Assembly: GCF_002844275.1 (NCBI RefSeq)
Contig: NZ_NXGX01000002.1
Coordinates: 124,001 to 188,000, forward strand
Source: Thalassospira lohafexi
Lineage (GTDB): Bacteria > Pseudomonadota > Alphaproteobacteria > Rhodospirillales > Thalassospiraceae
DNA: 64,000 bases
Direction of reading: 5' to 3'
Position numbers and translations under genes: made by a program. How positions within the stretch are numbered: position 1 is the stretch's first letter; the number at the start of each line of letters is the position of its first letter. The notes under the pieces are model-generated. The model ran no database searches. It was not told the origin of the DNA and saw only the letters and a program-made list of their open reading frames with translations. Of this stretch, positions 28,006-37,429 are shown piece after piece.

Positions 28006-29346
28006 ATGGCGCATCGCCTGATTGCTTGTGAACATTGTGACTATGTGCATGTGGAAAACGACATTCCCGCAGGCAGTGTCGCGTGCTGTATTCGATGTGG
28101 GTCACCGCTTTATGCAGCCGAACAACAACGTTTTGACAAGCCATTGGCACTGGCCTTTACGGCCCTCGTGTTGTTTGTAATCGCCAATATCTATCCGCTT
28201 TTGACCTTCTCGATGGAAGGCCGTGCCGAGACCAATACCCTGGGCAGCGGCGTTTTGACATTCTGGCAGGAAGGGTTTCCATTTCTGGCCTTTATGGTTG
28301 CACTCACATCGATAGCCGCCCCGATGGTGGTGATCGCTGCCCATATCTATGTCTTGTTGCCGATCTCAATGGGGTGGACTGTGCCGGGGGTTAAACGTGT
28401 CTGGCGTGTTCTGGCAATCATTCGTCCGTGGTCGATGCTTGATGTGTTTTTGATCGGGCTTTTGGTCGCCCTGACCAAGTTGACCGATTTCGCTCAGGTG
28501 ATCGCAGGACCGGCATTCTTTGCGGTCTGTTGTTTGATCCCGACCGTGCTTTTAATGAATACCACGCTTGATCCCCGGACGATTTGGCGCCGCATTGCGC
28601 CAAAGGGTTTGCGATATCTTACTGAAAATGACCTGATAGAAAGCCGTTCCAACGGTTCGGGACAAGACAACACCAAAGGATCAGGCGCAGGACTTATGAC
28701 CTGTCATACCTGTTCTATGGTTGTTGCCGCGCCGAATGTCGATCATGGGCATTGCCCGCGCTGTGGTGCGGTTGTTCATATGCGTAAGGCCCGCAGTCTG
28801 TCGCGGGCTTTTGCCCTGCTGTTGACGGCAATTGTCCTATACATCCCGGCAAATGTTTTTCCGATCATGACCGTGACCTATCTTGGTCGGGCGGAGGCCG
28901 ATACAATATTGTCTGGTGTGGCGGCACTGGTTCAAGCCGGGGAGTGGCCGATTGCCATTGTTGTCTTTACCGCAAGTATCCTTGTGCCCATTATCAAGAT
29001 TGTTCTGCTCGGCTGGATATACCTTGCAACATGGCTGGGCCTGTCCGGGCCGTTGCGGCAACGCACATGGGTCTATCGGATTACGGAACTGATTGGACGC
29101 TGGTCGATGGTGGATGTGTTTATGGTATCCATCCTTGCGGCCCTTGTGAAACTGGGCAACATCGCATCCATTCAGCCGGGATTTGGCGCAGTTGCCTTTT
29201 GTGGCGTGGTCATTTTAACCATGCTGTCGGCGATGGCCTTTGATCCACGGTTGATCTGGGATCGTGCCGGGATGCGCCGGGAAACACTGCGTCAGAAAAC
29301 CTTGCGCAGCAATAGTCTGAAAGAAACACAGGGGAGCCCGTCATGA
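28006..29346 (+). CDS. pqiA: Paraquat-inducible protein A-like membrane protein
   Basis: This is the integral membrane component of a Pqi lipid-trafficking system. The 446-residue protein is a tandem duplication. Each half starts with a zinc-ribbon-like pair (CEHCDYVH…CCIRCGSPL at about 8–35 and CHTCSMVV…CPRCGAVVH at about 230–255), followed by four membrane helices with LGRAETNTLGSG / LGRAEADTILSGV. It starts at ATG 28006 behind AGGGAAACC; a longer TTG-initiated frame is less likely. It overlaps pqiB by four bases. Confidence 0.93.
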   Translation: MAHRLIACEHCDYVHVENDIPAGSVACCIRCGSPLYAAEQQRFDKPLALAFTALVLFVIANIYPLLTFSMEGRAETNTLGSGVLTFWQEGFPFLAFMVALTSIAAPMVVIAAHIYVLLPISMGWTVPGVKRVWRVLAIIRPWSMLDVFLIGLLVALTKLTDFAQVIAGPAFFAVCCLIPTVLLMNTTLDPRTIWRRIAPKGLRYLTENDLIESRSNGSGQDNTKGSGAGLMTCHTCSMVVAAPNVDHGHCPRCGAVVHMRKARSLSRAFALLLTAIVLYIPANVFPIMTVTYLGRAEADTILSGVAALVQAGEWPIAIVVFTASILVPIIKIVLLGWIYLATWLGLSGPLRQRTWVYRITELIGRWSMVDVFMVSILAALVKLGNIASIQPGFGAVAFCGVVILTMLSAMAFDPRLIWDRAGMRRETLRQKTLRSNSLKETQGSPS

Positions 29347-31031
29347 GTGACGACAATATGACGCCACAAGGGCCAAACGAACGACAAATCGGTCAACCTG
29401 ACGTCAAAAAAGGCTGGGGCAGATTTTCAATCATCTGGCTGGTTCCGTTGGTGGCGCTTCTGGTTGGAGGGTGGCTTCTGTGGCGCGATGTTGTGTCAAA
29501 GGGCCCGGAAATCACCCTTACGTTTGAAACGGCTGACGGGCTGGTGGCGGGGAAAACCCCGATACGGTATCGCGATGTTGATGTCGGGCAGGTCACCGAA
29601 ATCAGCTTGGCGAAGGGCTTTGATCACGTACGTCTGACCGTGCGGATGAATGCCGATTTCAGTGACTATCTGACGGATAAGACCCAGTTCTGGGTCGTCC
29701 GTCCCCGGGTGTCGGGACGCGGCATTACTGGTCTGGAAACAATTGTTTCTGGCGCATACATCGAAGTAGCTCCTGATGATAGCGGTGCTGCGCAAGATAC
29801 CTTTGTCGGTGCCGAGGAGCCCCAACTCATCACAAGTGACCAAGAAGGGACGCGCTTTGTCCTGACGGCGGACAAACTTGGGTCATTGTCGGTTGGTGCG
29901 CCGGTGTTGCTGCGCGGGGTTGAGGTTGGCGAAGTTCTTGATACCGAACTTGATGACGATGCCAAGGGGGTTTCCGTTCCCGTATTTATTCGAAAACCGT
30001 TTGATCAGCTGGTGAAGCGCGATACCCGTTTTTGGGATTCAAGCGGGATTGCGGTTGATCTTAATTCCGATGGGCTGTCATTGCGCGCGCAATCGGTTAA
30101 ATCGGTTCTGGCCGGGGGCATTAATTTTTACACCCCCGATGACAGTGAACAAAGCGAAAGAGCCCCGTCTGACACGGTTTTCAATCTGTTTAAAACGCTT
30201 GAGCAGGCTGAACTTCTGACCGAAGGATACAGTAAGAAATACATTCTTTATTTCGACTCATCCGTACGCGGACTGTCACGCGGCGCACCGGTGGAATTCA
30301 ACGGTATTCGTGTTGGTACAGTCGAAAGCGTTGATCTCGAATATGTGGTTGATCAGCGCGCCTTCCGGGTCCCTGTCGTTGTCACCCTTGAACCGGAGCG
30401 GGTCAGTGTTGTGGGCGGTGATTCTGCTGAGATTGATCACACAGAAACCATTGGAACCTTGGTCGAGAATGGCCTGCGGGCGCGGCTGAAAACAGGAAGC
30501 TTCATCACCGGTCAGCTGTTTGTTGATCTGTCGATGCACACGGTCGCGCCAGCCCGATATCTGGGCAATCAAAAGGGCGATATACCTGAATTGCCAACCT
30601 TGCCGCAGAAGCTTGACGAGATTGCCAATTCACTGAGCAGTTTGCTTGAAAAGGTTGAAACGTTCCCGATTGAAGAAATCGGCATTCGCTTGCTTGGAAC
30701 GGTCGAGGGGATGGAAAACATCGTCACATCTCCTGCCTTGAACGATGGCATGAAAAGTCTTCAACAGGCGGCAGATGGCGTGAACAAGCTGGTTGAAAAC
30801 CTTGACAGCAGTGTGCTGCCAGCAACCCAAAGCGCACTTGATGCCGCCCGCGAAGCATTGGGTGGTGTCCGCGATGTGACCGGCCCGACGTCGCCTGTGC
30901 GCTATAATCTGGAACAGGCCCTTAAGGAACTGACGGCAACGGCACGTTCGTTGCGCGATCTTGCCGAGTTTCTTGAACAAAACCCAAGTGCACTGATACT
31001 TGGCAAAAAAGGCCCGAGGGAGGACGAATAA
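29343..31031 (+). CDS. pqiB: MCE-domain lipid transport protein PqiB
   Basis: PqiB forms a hexameric tube across the periplasm for lipid transport. The 562-residue protein has one N-terminal membrane anchor (IIWLVPLVALLVGGWLLW, about 28–46), three MCE/MlaD domains (each starting near GKTPIRYRDVDVGQV, GAPVLLRGVEVGEV and GAPVEFNGIRVGTV) and a long C-terminal helical segment (about 425–545) that would build the needle. The three-domain count matches PqiB. It overlaps pqiA by four bases and pqiC by one. Confidence 0.95.
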   Translation: MSDDNMTPQGPNERQIGQPDVKKGWGRFSIIWLVPLVALLVGGWLLWRDVVSKGPEITLTFETADGLVAGKTPIRYRDVDVGQVTEISLAKGFDHVRLTVRMNADFSDYLTDKTQFWVVRPRVSGRGITGLETIVSGAYIEVAPDDSGAAQDTFVGAEEPQLITSDQEGTRFVLTADKLGSLSVGAPVLLRGVEVGEVLDTELDDDAKGVSVPVFIRKPFDQLVKRDTRFWDSSGIAVDLNSDGLSLRAQSVKSVLAGGINFYTPDDSEQSERAPSDTVFNLFKTLEQAELLTEGYSKKYILYFDSSVRGLSRGAPVEFNGIRVGTVESVDLEYVVDQRAFRVPVVVTLEPERVSVVGGDSAEIDHTETIGTLVENGLRARLKTGSFITGQLFVDLSMHTVAPARYLGNQKGDIPELPTLPQKLDEIANSLSSLLEKVETFPIEEIGIRLLGTVEGMENIVTSPALNDGMKSLQQAADGVNKLVENLDSSVLPATQSALDAAREALGGVRDVTGPTSPVRYNLEQALKELTATARSLRDLAEFLEQNPSALILGKKGPREDE

Positions 31032-31624
31032 TGCGTCAGACATTGCCAATGCATATCCGTGCGGGGGTGCTTCTGTTTCTTATCGCACCCTTGATGGCGG
31101 CCTGTTCAACACCGGCCCCGGATCGGTACTACCTGCTTTCGGCGACCCTTAACCCGGCGGCACCGGTTGCCGGGCAGGGGACTGTGATCGGAATTGGGCC
31201 TGTGACCATCCCAAGTCATCTGGATCGTTCGATGATTGTGTCACGCAGCAGTTCCAACCGGCTGGAAGTCAATGTCGGCCATCGGTGGGCCGAACCGCTT
31301 GATGAAAACATCAATCGCATCCTGCTGGAAAATATAGACCACACCGGCAAGGCAGTCCGGTTGGAAACATTCCCCTGGACATCGCGCGATGGCGTCGACT
31401 GGCAGATTGTGGTTGATATCGACCGGTTCGAACGTCAGGCGGATGGCAAGGTTCTTTTGGCAGCCCGCTGGAAACTTGTTGCGTTTGAAAGTGGCGATAT
31501 CACTGCATCAAACCGGTACGAGAAGGTTGTTGACCCCAAAAACACCGATGTTGAAAGCACGGTTTCCGCCATGAGTGACCTTTTGGCGGATATGTCGGTT
31601 GATATTGCAAAATACATTCCGTGA
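31031..31624 (+). CDS. pqiC: PqiC outer-membrane lipoprotein (ABC-type transport auxiliary)
   Basis: The 197-residue lipoprotein has a signal ending LMAACS with the acylation Cys at about residue 24. The conserved family pattern PDRYYLLSA is followed by IGIGPVTIPSHLDRSMIVSR and NRLEVNVGHRWAEPL. PqiC docks on the end of the PqiB tube at the outer membrane. It starts on the TAATG overlap with the pqiB stop, so all three genes are translationally coupled. Confidence 0.93.
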   Translation: MRQTLPMHIRAGVLLFLIAPLMAACSTPAPDRYYLLSATLNPAAPVAGQGTVIGIGPVTIPSHLDRSMIVSRSSSNRLEVNVGHRWAEPLDENINRILLENIDHTGKAVRLETFPWTSRDGVDWQIVVDIDRFERQADGKVLLAARWKLVAFESGDITASNRYEKVVDPKNTDVESTVSAMSDLLADMSVDIAKYIP

Positions 31625-31909
31625 TACGTGTCGGGGTCACGGTTTAAGCTGCTTTTGGGCCCAGCCGTGGCATGTCGCGCTGATCTAGGCTGGGCGGGCT
31701 TCTACGGCCAATGATCAGGCTTGGAAAGGTGTCCGACTTCACATCGAAATCGCTGAAGATTGGAAAAGATCAATATCAACCTATTGTTTTCATCATACGA
31801 ATGGGCTTATATAGAAGATATAAATATAAAAACTATGGGACACGCGCCTGACTGCAAAAACGGCATGTAGATGCCGCCCAAACAGGAAGTTAGGGAGCCA
31901 GAGCGCGTT

Positions 31910-33598
31910 ATGTCGGATACGACATTTGAAGTACGGGTTCAGCGGGGGGATCGCTGGATCATTCATTCGACATTTGATGTCGAAAAAGAAGCGGTAACAG
32001 AAGCTGAAAAGCTTCTGAAAACCAAGGTTTCGGCCGTGCGTGTTGTCCGTGATTGGGAACGCGGCGACGGTAAGCATATTGAAAAGGTTCTTCTTGAAAA
32101 AGAAGGGGCTGGCGACGAAGAAGAAAAAGATGTGCGTGTCACGTCGATTGACGAAGCGCCGCTGTGCGAAACCGACAATGACCTTCTCCAGAAAGAAAGC
32201 CGCGCGACCATTAACCGGTTGCTGCGCAAGTATTTTGAACAGGAAATCCTGACTCCTTGCGAGGTAATGTATAATTACCAGAATCTGCGCAAGTTGATGT
32301 TCCATGATACCTTGATGCCGACTGCGGTCGACAAGGTTGCCGGGCTGCATGCCAAGGCAACCGATGGCGATCATATTGAGGCGATGAACAATCTGCACGG
32401 CGCGATTGAGCAGCTTGCAGCGCGCGCCCGTGAGGTTGAAAAGGTTGATCTTCCTGAATTTGAAGACGCAACGATTTCAGAAGTGCGCGATGAAATTCGC
32501 CGCCTGAATTTGGCCGAAGATACTGATTTCCTTACGATGGTAGCGCTAACACGCGTTATGTCCTCGACGCGCAACTGGGTCGGCAAGCTTGATCTGGCAC
32601 TTAAGGTCAAAGGCGACGAGAAAGACGAAGCCGCCCGTAAACTGCTTGATGATGTCATCGCAGATATTCTGGGATCCCCGGTTGCACTTAAGGAACTGCT
32701 TGGCAGTTCACGTAGCTTCGGCGAAGCGGTCACGCTTCACATTGATCTGGCGCTGGGGCGGGCTAAGGGCAATCGCGGTGCCGCGAATGATATTCTTGAA
32801 CTGATGAACCCGCTGTTTGGTTCGGGTCTTTTGGCGACCAGTCAGGAAGCGATGTTTGATTACATCGTGCGTGAGCTTAAAAGCCCCAACAACCTGACGC
32901 GCCACGAAAGCGATCCGGACCCGTTGACCGATATTCTGGATCGGTTGGTGACGGAAAATGGCGTTATCTATGGAACGCCAATGACGGCGGCACTGGCAGA
33001 ACGTGGTGCACGTTTGCGCAACGTTGGTGGTCCACGCGCCATGATCGAAGGGGTCGAGGAAATCTGCGGGCGCCTGATCCCCAACTGGCGCAAGCTGACT
33101 TGGCTGATTGCGGTTGCCAACAGTGGTATCGCCGAAGGTTTCGAAGACGAGCTGTATGGCATGATGACCGATGCGGTCAAAGATATGCGCGCACTGCGGG
33201 CGTTCTGCGATGCCGACGCAAAGCCGCGTGACAAGATGGCCAATGTCAAACACATGAACGATATCCTTGAAGCATCGGTTATACCCGATGACAAGAAAAA
33301 GGAAATCGGTGGCAAGCTTGACGACGGGCTGGCGGAATATCTTGTGCGCGAAAAGGTAATTGAACGGATCGACAACCCGTCACTGCACTTGCGCAAACGC
33401 GCCTATATGCTGGTGCAGTTTTGTTCTAGCGGCGTCTTGATCGAAGGAAAGTCGGCCAGCATGGCGCGAAAACGCGTGGTCGGGTACCTTAAGCAACCCA
33501 ACTTTACCGACAAGCTGGTCGATGACATTACCGACATGCCCGCCAAGGAAGGCACCATTCGTGACTTCTATGCGCTTTTGCAGCGAAGCGGGTTCTAG
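31910..33598 (+). CDS. Large conserved-looking protein of unknown function
   Basis: I do not recognise this 562-residue protein. It has no signal peptide or membrane segment. The first 60 residues (FEVRVQRGDRWIIHSTFDVEKEAVTEAEKLL, then VSAVRVVRDWER) look like a small α/β domain. A charged Lys/Glu linker with EEEKD follows, then about 450 residues of mostly helical sequence with many acidic and basic residues and few cysteines. This suggests a cytoplasmic helical scaffold or regulator. The start ATG 31910 has TTAGGGAG 12 bases upstream; an upstream in-frame ATG at 31871 would add 13 residues. It has its own AT-rich promoter region and a strong terminator, so it is monocistronic. Confidence 0.85.
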   Translation: MSDTTFEVRVQRGDRWIIHSTFDVEKEAVTEAEKLLKTKVSAVRVVRDWERGDGKHIEKVLLEKEGAGDEEEKDVRVTSIDEAPLCETDNDLLQKESRATINRLLRKYFEQEILTPCEVMYNYQNLRKLMFHDTLMPTAVDKVAGLHAKATDGDHIEAMNNLHGAIEQLAARAREVEKVDLPEFEDATISEVRDEIRRLNLAEDTDFLTMVALTRVMSSTRNWVGKLDLALKVKGDEKDEAARKLLDDVIADILGSPVALKELLGSSRSFGEAVTLHIDLALGRAKGNRGAANDILELMNPLFGSGLLATSQEAMFDYIVRELKSPNNLTRHESDPDPLTDILDRLVTENGVIYGTPMTAALAERGARLRNVGGPRAMIEGVEEICGRLIPNWRKLTWLIAVANSGIAEGFEDELYGMMTDAVKDMRALRAFCDADAKPRDKMANVKHMNDILEASVIPDDKKKEIGGKLDDGLAEYLVREKVIERIDNPSLHLRKRAYMLVQFCSSGVLIEGKSASMARKRVVGYLKQPNFTDKLVDDITDMPAKEGTIRDFYALLQRSGF

Positions 33599-33630
33599 CG
33601 ACGTTCTTTCTGACAAGCTGACGAATACAC

Positions 33631-33675
33631 AACACCCCACCAAGCCATCGTGGCAAGATTGGTGGGGTGTTTGTC
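33631..33675 (+). terminator. Terminator after the 562-residue unknown gene
   Basis: A perfect 13-bp stem (AACACCCCACCAA with TTGGTGGGGTGTT, 15-base loop) is followed by TTGTC. It lies 32 bases after the stop. Confidence 0.75.
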
Positions 33676-33730
33676 ATTGTTGCCAGTTTTGATTTCCGGC
33701 ATTGTTGGGGTGCGTAAGGGAGATCACGCT

Positions 33731-34759
33731 ATGTCAGCACAAACATCCGATACCCGGTTGATCGTTTGCTATGCCTATGACGAGGTCATGAGCCTTGATA
33801 TCGTCGGGCCGTTGCAGGTGTTTGCCACTGCCAATGACGAATTATTATCGCTGGGCCGTGCGCGAACTTACGAGAATATGGTCGTGGCAGATGACGCAGC
33901 CCCGGTCAAAACGTCATGTGGCATTCGGCTTTATGCCGATATGGCGTTGCGTGACCTTGATCTGGCTGGTGTCGATACCCTGCTGATCCCGGGCGGCAAT
34001 GGCATGCCTGAGCGCCGCAAGGATAAGGCGTTGCATCAGTGGGTACGAGATGCGGAAAAACAGATCGCACGTCTGGGCTCTGTGTGCTCCGGTGCCTTGA
34101 TCCTTGCCGAGGCCGGGGTGCTTGACGGGCGCATGGCGACAACCCATTGGTCGCGGTGTGATGAAATGGCGCGCGATTTTCCAAAAATCAAAATGATGGG
34201 CGACCGTCTGCACAGTTATGACCCAACGGGGTTTGACGGGGATCCTCATGTTTTCACATCCGCTGGTGTGACCGCCGGGATTGATTTGGCATTGGCAATC
34301 GTCGAGGCCGACTTTGGCCGTAACCTTGCCTTGTCCGTCGCCCGCCGGTTGGTGATGTTTTTAAAGCGCCCCGGCGGACAGGCACAGTTCAGTTCCTATC
34401 TTATCCCGCAAAAGGGGGCGACCGCGCGCCTTGCCGGTTTGCTGGCATGGTTGCCGGGCCATCTTGAACAGGACCTGTCACTTGACGTCCTGGCGGGTAG
34501 GGCAGGAATGACACCCAGGACATTTTCACGTGTGTTTGCGCGCGATATGGGTATGAGCCCGGCGCGATACATTGAACGGATCCGGGTTGAGGCCGCAAGA
34601 GCATTGCTACAGGACGAAGCCATGACGATTGCAGAGGTCGCGACCTTATGTGGCTTTCGCCACCCTGAAACCCTGCGGCGTACGTTTCAACGTCATTTGG
34701 CCGTCAGCCCGCAGGAATATGTTGAACGGTTTGCCCGAAAGTCACTTTCACCCGTTTAG
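33731..34759 (+). CDS. GlxA-type AraC regulator with DJ-1/PfpI domain
   Basis: The 342-residue regulator combines an N-terminal DJ-1/PfpI-like domain (about 8–190, with TLLIPGGNGMPER and the elbow GSVCSGALILAEAG) and a C-terminal AraC helix-turn-helix pair (DVLAGRAGMTPRTFSRVFARDMGMSPARYI and TIAEVATLCGFRHPETLRRTFQRHL). This is the GlxA/FtrA/ArgR-type architecture, often regulating amine or amino-acid catabolism. GGAG precedes ATG 33731; the frame is open upstream but overlaps a terminator. The next gene, an MFS carrier 74 bases downstream, may be co-regulated. Confidence 0.92.
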   Translation: MSAQTSDTRLIVCYAYDEVMSLDIVGPLQVFATANDELLSLGRARTYENMVVADDAAPVKTSCGIRLYADMALRDLDLAGVDTLLIPGGNGMPERRKDKALHQWVRDAEKQIARLGSVCSGALILAEAGVLDGRMATTHWSRCDEMARDFPKIKMMGDRLHSYDPTGFDGDPHVFTSAGVTAGIDLALAIVEADFGRNLALSVARRLVMFLKRPGGQAQFSSYLIPQKGATARLAGLLAWLPGHLEQDLSLDVLAGRAGMTPRTFSRVFARDMGMSPARYIERIRVEAARALLQDEAMTIAEVATLCGFRHPETLRRTFQRHLAVSPQEYVERFARKSLSPV

Positions 34760-34833
34760 GACCTGATCCTTAACACCTGTCATGACGGGCGAATATTTAC
34801 CGTAAAATTGAATGTTTGTTGGGAGTTGGAAAC

Positions 34834-36009
34834 ATGTTGTTGCTGACCAATGGATCATTGCGTCTGCTGTTTGTCGCACAGGCACTGTATTGGTCCTGTT
34901 CACTGATCGGGATTACGCTGACCTCGATTGTTGGCGTGTCGCTTGCGCCAACGGCGGTCTTGGCGACTTTGCCGTTGGGCATTTTGATGCTTGGTAATCT
35001 GGCGTCTGTGCATCCGCTGTCGATGATCATGCAGAACTATGGCCGACGCACAGGCCTGTTTCTGGGGGCTTTGTGTGGCGTTGCTGGCGGGTTGTTGCTG
35101 TCTGTGGGGATTTACATCGGCGCGTTTTGGCTGGTCGCGGCGGCCCCATTTTTGATTGGAACCTATCAGGCATCTGCGATGTATTACCGCTACGCCGCCC
35201 TTGAAACAGTTGATGCCGCCCATAAAGGCCGTGCCGCAGCACTGGTTGTCGGTGGCGGTGTTTTGGCCGCCCTGATCGCACCGGAAATTGCTGCGTCCAG
35301 TCGTGACATGCTGCCCGTCCCATTTGCCGGTGCGTATGTTGCACTGGCGGCGCTGGCGGCTGTGGGCGCGCTTTTGATGATAATGCTGCCTGATGGCGGT
35401 ATTCCGGTCAAACCGCACACCAGTCGGGGCATCATGCGCGGCCTTTTGCGCCGTTCGGCCATTCGCGGGGCAATCGCGGTCAGTGCCTGCGGTCACGGCA
35501 TTATGGTGCTGGTGATGACCGCAACGCCGCTTGCCATGAAGTATTGCGGTTTTGATGTCGATGTATCGGCCAATGTCATTCGCTGGCATTTGGTCGGCAT
35601 GTTTCTGCCCGCATTTATTGCGGGGCCGATGATTGATCGGTTCGGTGCACGTCGTGTCGCGGTTCTGGGCAGTGGGGTGCTGGTGGTCAGTGTGATGGCG
35701 GCCTTGTCCGGGGTGACGGTTACGGCCTTTTTGGTCAGTTCGTTTTTGCTTGGGATTGGCTGGAACATGATGCTTCTGGCGGGTACGACCTTGTTGGGCA
35801 AAGGGCACACGGAGGCCGAACGTGGCCATGCGCAAAGCCTGATGGAGTTGGGCAACGGTATTACCGCAACCGTCGCATCCGTTATATCAGGGGCCCTGAT
35901 TGCCGGGGCCGGTTGGGATTTGATCAATTATGGTGTGCTGCCGTTCCTGTGTGTGGCGCTGATCATGATGTGGCGCGCACGGCAGGACCAGATTCCGGCC
36001 AACGTCTAA
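34834..36009 (+). CDS. MFS transporter
   Basis: This is a twelve-helix major facilitator of 391 residues. Visible features are GRRTGLFLGALCGVAGGLLL in the first half, the loop MIDRFGARRVAVLG in the second and a Gly-rich last helix pair. It resembles the YfcJ/multidrug-like or sugar-efflux branch, but no substrate can be assigned. GGGAG lies eight bases before ATG 34834. It follows the GlxA-type regulator on the same strand. A hairpin without a T-run (36023–36049) follows. Confidence 0.85.
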   Translation: MLLLTNGSLRLLFVAQALYWSCSLIGITLTSIVGVSLAPTAVLATLPLGILMLGNLASVHPLSMIMQNYGRRTGLFLGALCGVAGGLLLSVGIYIGAFWLVAAAPFLIGTYQASAMYYRYAALETVDAAHKGRAAALVVGGGVLAALIAPEIAASSRDMLPVPFAGAYVALAALAAVGALLMIMLPDGGIPVKPHTSRGIMRGLLRRSAIRGAIAVSACGHGIMVLVMTATPLAMKYCGFDVDVSANVIRWHLVGMFLPAFIAGPMIDRFGARRVAVLGSGVLVVSVMAALSGVTVTAFLVSSFLLGIGWNMMLLAGTTLLGKGHTEAERGHAQSLMELGNGITATVASVISGALIAGAGWDLINYGVLPFLCVALIMMWRARQDQIPANV

Positions 36010-36022
36010 GCACGATAAAAGA

Positions 36023-36049
36023 AACCGCCGGTCATCGCGACCGGCGGTT
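36023..36049. terminator. GC-rich hairpin after the MFS gene
   Basis: A perfect 11-bp stem (AACCGCCGGTC with GACCGGCGGTT, loop ATCGC) has no T-run on the plus side. It may stabilise the mRNA end or act as a weak terminator. Confidence 0.45.
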
Positions 36050-36150
36050 GGAGTTGCGAGGCGAACGGGGAGGCTCGCCTCGGCGCGATTTGATGTCCGG
36101 ATCACAAGATTATGCTTAGCTATCAGGTTCTTGGATCCCAAAATCCGGAC

Positions 36151-36177
36151 AATAAAAAACCGGCCATCAGGCCGGTT
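36151..36177 (-). terminator. Intrinsic terminator overlapping the end of the 73-residue gene
   Basis: On the minus strand the stem AACCGGCC / GGCCGGTT with loop TGAT is followed by TTTTATT. It overlaps the stop codon at 36167–36169. Confidence 0.75.
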
Positions 36178-36388
36178 GTGCGTTCATTGACGGTGCATTG
36201 CCCGCGACAAATTCCTTGATCTTCTGCAACACGAACTCTCGCGAGCTGTTTTCACGGGTGCGGAAAAGAACCTCGCGATCCTGAATGACCAGCCCCATAT
36301 ACACCGGATCGGTATAACCTTCCGGGGTCATTTTGAGGGCACGAAGAGTGTGGCCGAAATCATCGGTGCTCTGATAGATGGTACGCAT
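36167..36388 (-). CDS. Small protein of unknown function (73 residues)
   Basis: This is a short, soluble protein beginning MRTIYQSTDDFGHTLRALKMTPEGYTDP. It has a central MGLVIQDREVLFRTRENSSREFVLQKIKEFV with a β-β-α pattern, and a flexible tail. I do not recognise it. Evidence that it is a gene: GGAG five bases before the ATG, normal coding composition, and an intrinsic terminator overlapping its stop codon. It is transcribed convergent to the MFS gene. Confidence 0.7.
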   Translation of the reverse strand: MRTIYQSTDDFGHTLRALKMTPEGYTDPVYMGLVIQDREVLFRTRENSSREFVLQKIKEFVAGNAPSMNAQPA

Positions 36389-36671
36389 GTTACTCCAACC
36401 AGCTTGTAGCGTCTTCTGACGGTGAAAAACCAATCGACTGTCGCTTTATGACAGGTGTTTTTTGCCAACAGATGACAGCTGTGTGATGGTTTGAAGACTC
36501 TTTTGGCTTTCAACCGGAAAATGCCATGAGACGGGGTCTCAAAAAGCTGCTGGTTTTATTTGATGGGCCTGTTAAAAAGAAAACGTCGTAAACGCTGGTT
36601 TCGGGCATTGACACACGCCGTGCCGGTGTTTAAGAAAGGCGTCGTTCCGCAGGGAACACCAAGGACATAGA

Positions 36672-36764
36672 GGGCAAGTGGCCGAGTGGCTGAAGGCGCT
36701 CCCCTGCTAAGGGAGTATAGGGTCAAAAGCCCTATCGAGGGTTCGAATCCCTCCTTGCCCGCCA
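36672..36764 (+). tRNA. tRNA-Ser (anticodon GCT)
   Basis: The acceptor stem GGGCAAG pairs with CTTGCCC, followed by discriminator G and encoded CCA. The anticodon loop CTGCTAA gives GCT, reading AGC/AGU serine codons. The long variable arm (TATAGGGTCAAAAGCCCTATC) marks a class II tRNA. The T-arm GAGGGTTCGAATCCCTC is standard. A terminator follows within ten bases, and no integrase is nearby. Confidence 0.97.
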
Positions 36765-36769
36765 ATGTT

Positions 36770-36797
36770 AAAGGCACCCCAAAAGGGTGCCTTTTTC
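36770..36797 (+). terminator. Terminator of tRNA-Ser
   Basis: The 9-bp stem AAGGCACCC / GGGTGCCTT with loop CAAAA is followed by TTTCTTT directly after the tRNA. Confidence 0.85.
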
Positions 36798-36914
36798 TTT
36801 GCCTAAATGGCAGAAAACTTCCTTCTCAAGCGTTGTCTAGGTATCGGGGGCTCGCATTTTTGCGAAAAGCCCTCATCTGATCATGACTGCGATACCACAA
36901 TGATTGAGGAAAAA

Positions 36915-37403
36915 ATGCTCAGTAAAACGACAGTTTACGCAGGATGCATAACCAAAGCGGTTGCCGTTGCCTGTGCGATGTTCTCAACACCATCGGTGAT
37001 GGCGCATGCGTCAAACAGCGCGCATGATCATGGATATGTCGAAATCGCACAAAGCGGCGGTATTTTTTCCGATGAAGAACGCCGCATCATCCGTGATGTT
37101 CTCGATGTCGCAACTGGGACCGTTGATGCCGATCAGGGGCACGGCAACGACAAAGGCGGTAAAGGCCACGGAAACAAAGGCAAGGGCAACAAAGGTCTGC
37201 CGCCGGGAATTGCCATGAAGCTTGAACGGGGTGGTTCGTTGCCACCAGGAATTGCCAAGCGCGACCTTCCGGCTGATCTGCGCGCACGCCTGCCAAATCG
37301 CACAGACGGTGCTATCCGCCAGATTGTCGGCAATGACGTTGTCCTGATCCAGAAGGGCACCGAGCTCATTCTTGATGTGATTTCGGACGTCGTGCGCAAC
37401 TAG
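36915..37403 (+). CDS. CigR/RcnB-like exported protein
   Basis: The 162-residue protein has an N-terminal signal peptide (MLSKTTVYAGCITKAVAVACAMFSTPSVMA). A His/Gly/Lys low-complexity stretch follows (about 73–95, repeated GHGNKGKGNKG), then two copies of the motif LPPGIA[M/K] and a C-terminal VGNDVVLIQKGTELILDVISDVV. The LPPG repeats and this ending resemble the CigR/RcnB family of periplasmic proteins, including an anti-virulence regulator in Salmonella. The His-rich part might bind metal ions. GAGG precedes ATG 36915; an ATG at 36900 would add five residues. A terminator follows. Confidence 0.75.
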   Translation: MLSKTTVYAGCITKAVAVACAMFSTPSVMAHASNSAHDHGYVEIAQSGGIFSDEERRIIRDVLDVATGTVDADQGHGNDKGGKGHGNKGKGNKGLPPGIAMKLERGGSLPPGIAKRDLPADLRARLPNRTDGAIRQIVGNDVVLIQKGTELILDVISDVVRN

Positions 37404-37429
37404 ACGAAATGTCTGACGACACACAAACA

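Noticed and set aside
31659..31695. Hairpin GCCCAGCC/GGCTGGGC after pqiC as terminator
   Set aside because: The loop is 21 bases and no T-run follows on either strand.
36556..36777. 73-codon frame with GKEGFEPSIGLL on the minus strand
   Set aside because: It is antisense to tRNA-Ser; this peptide is a well-known spurious product of class II tRNA genes.
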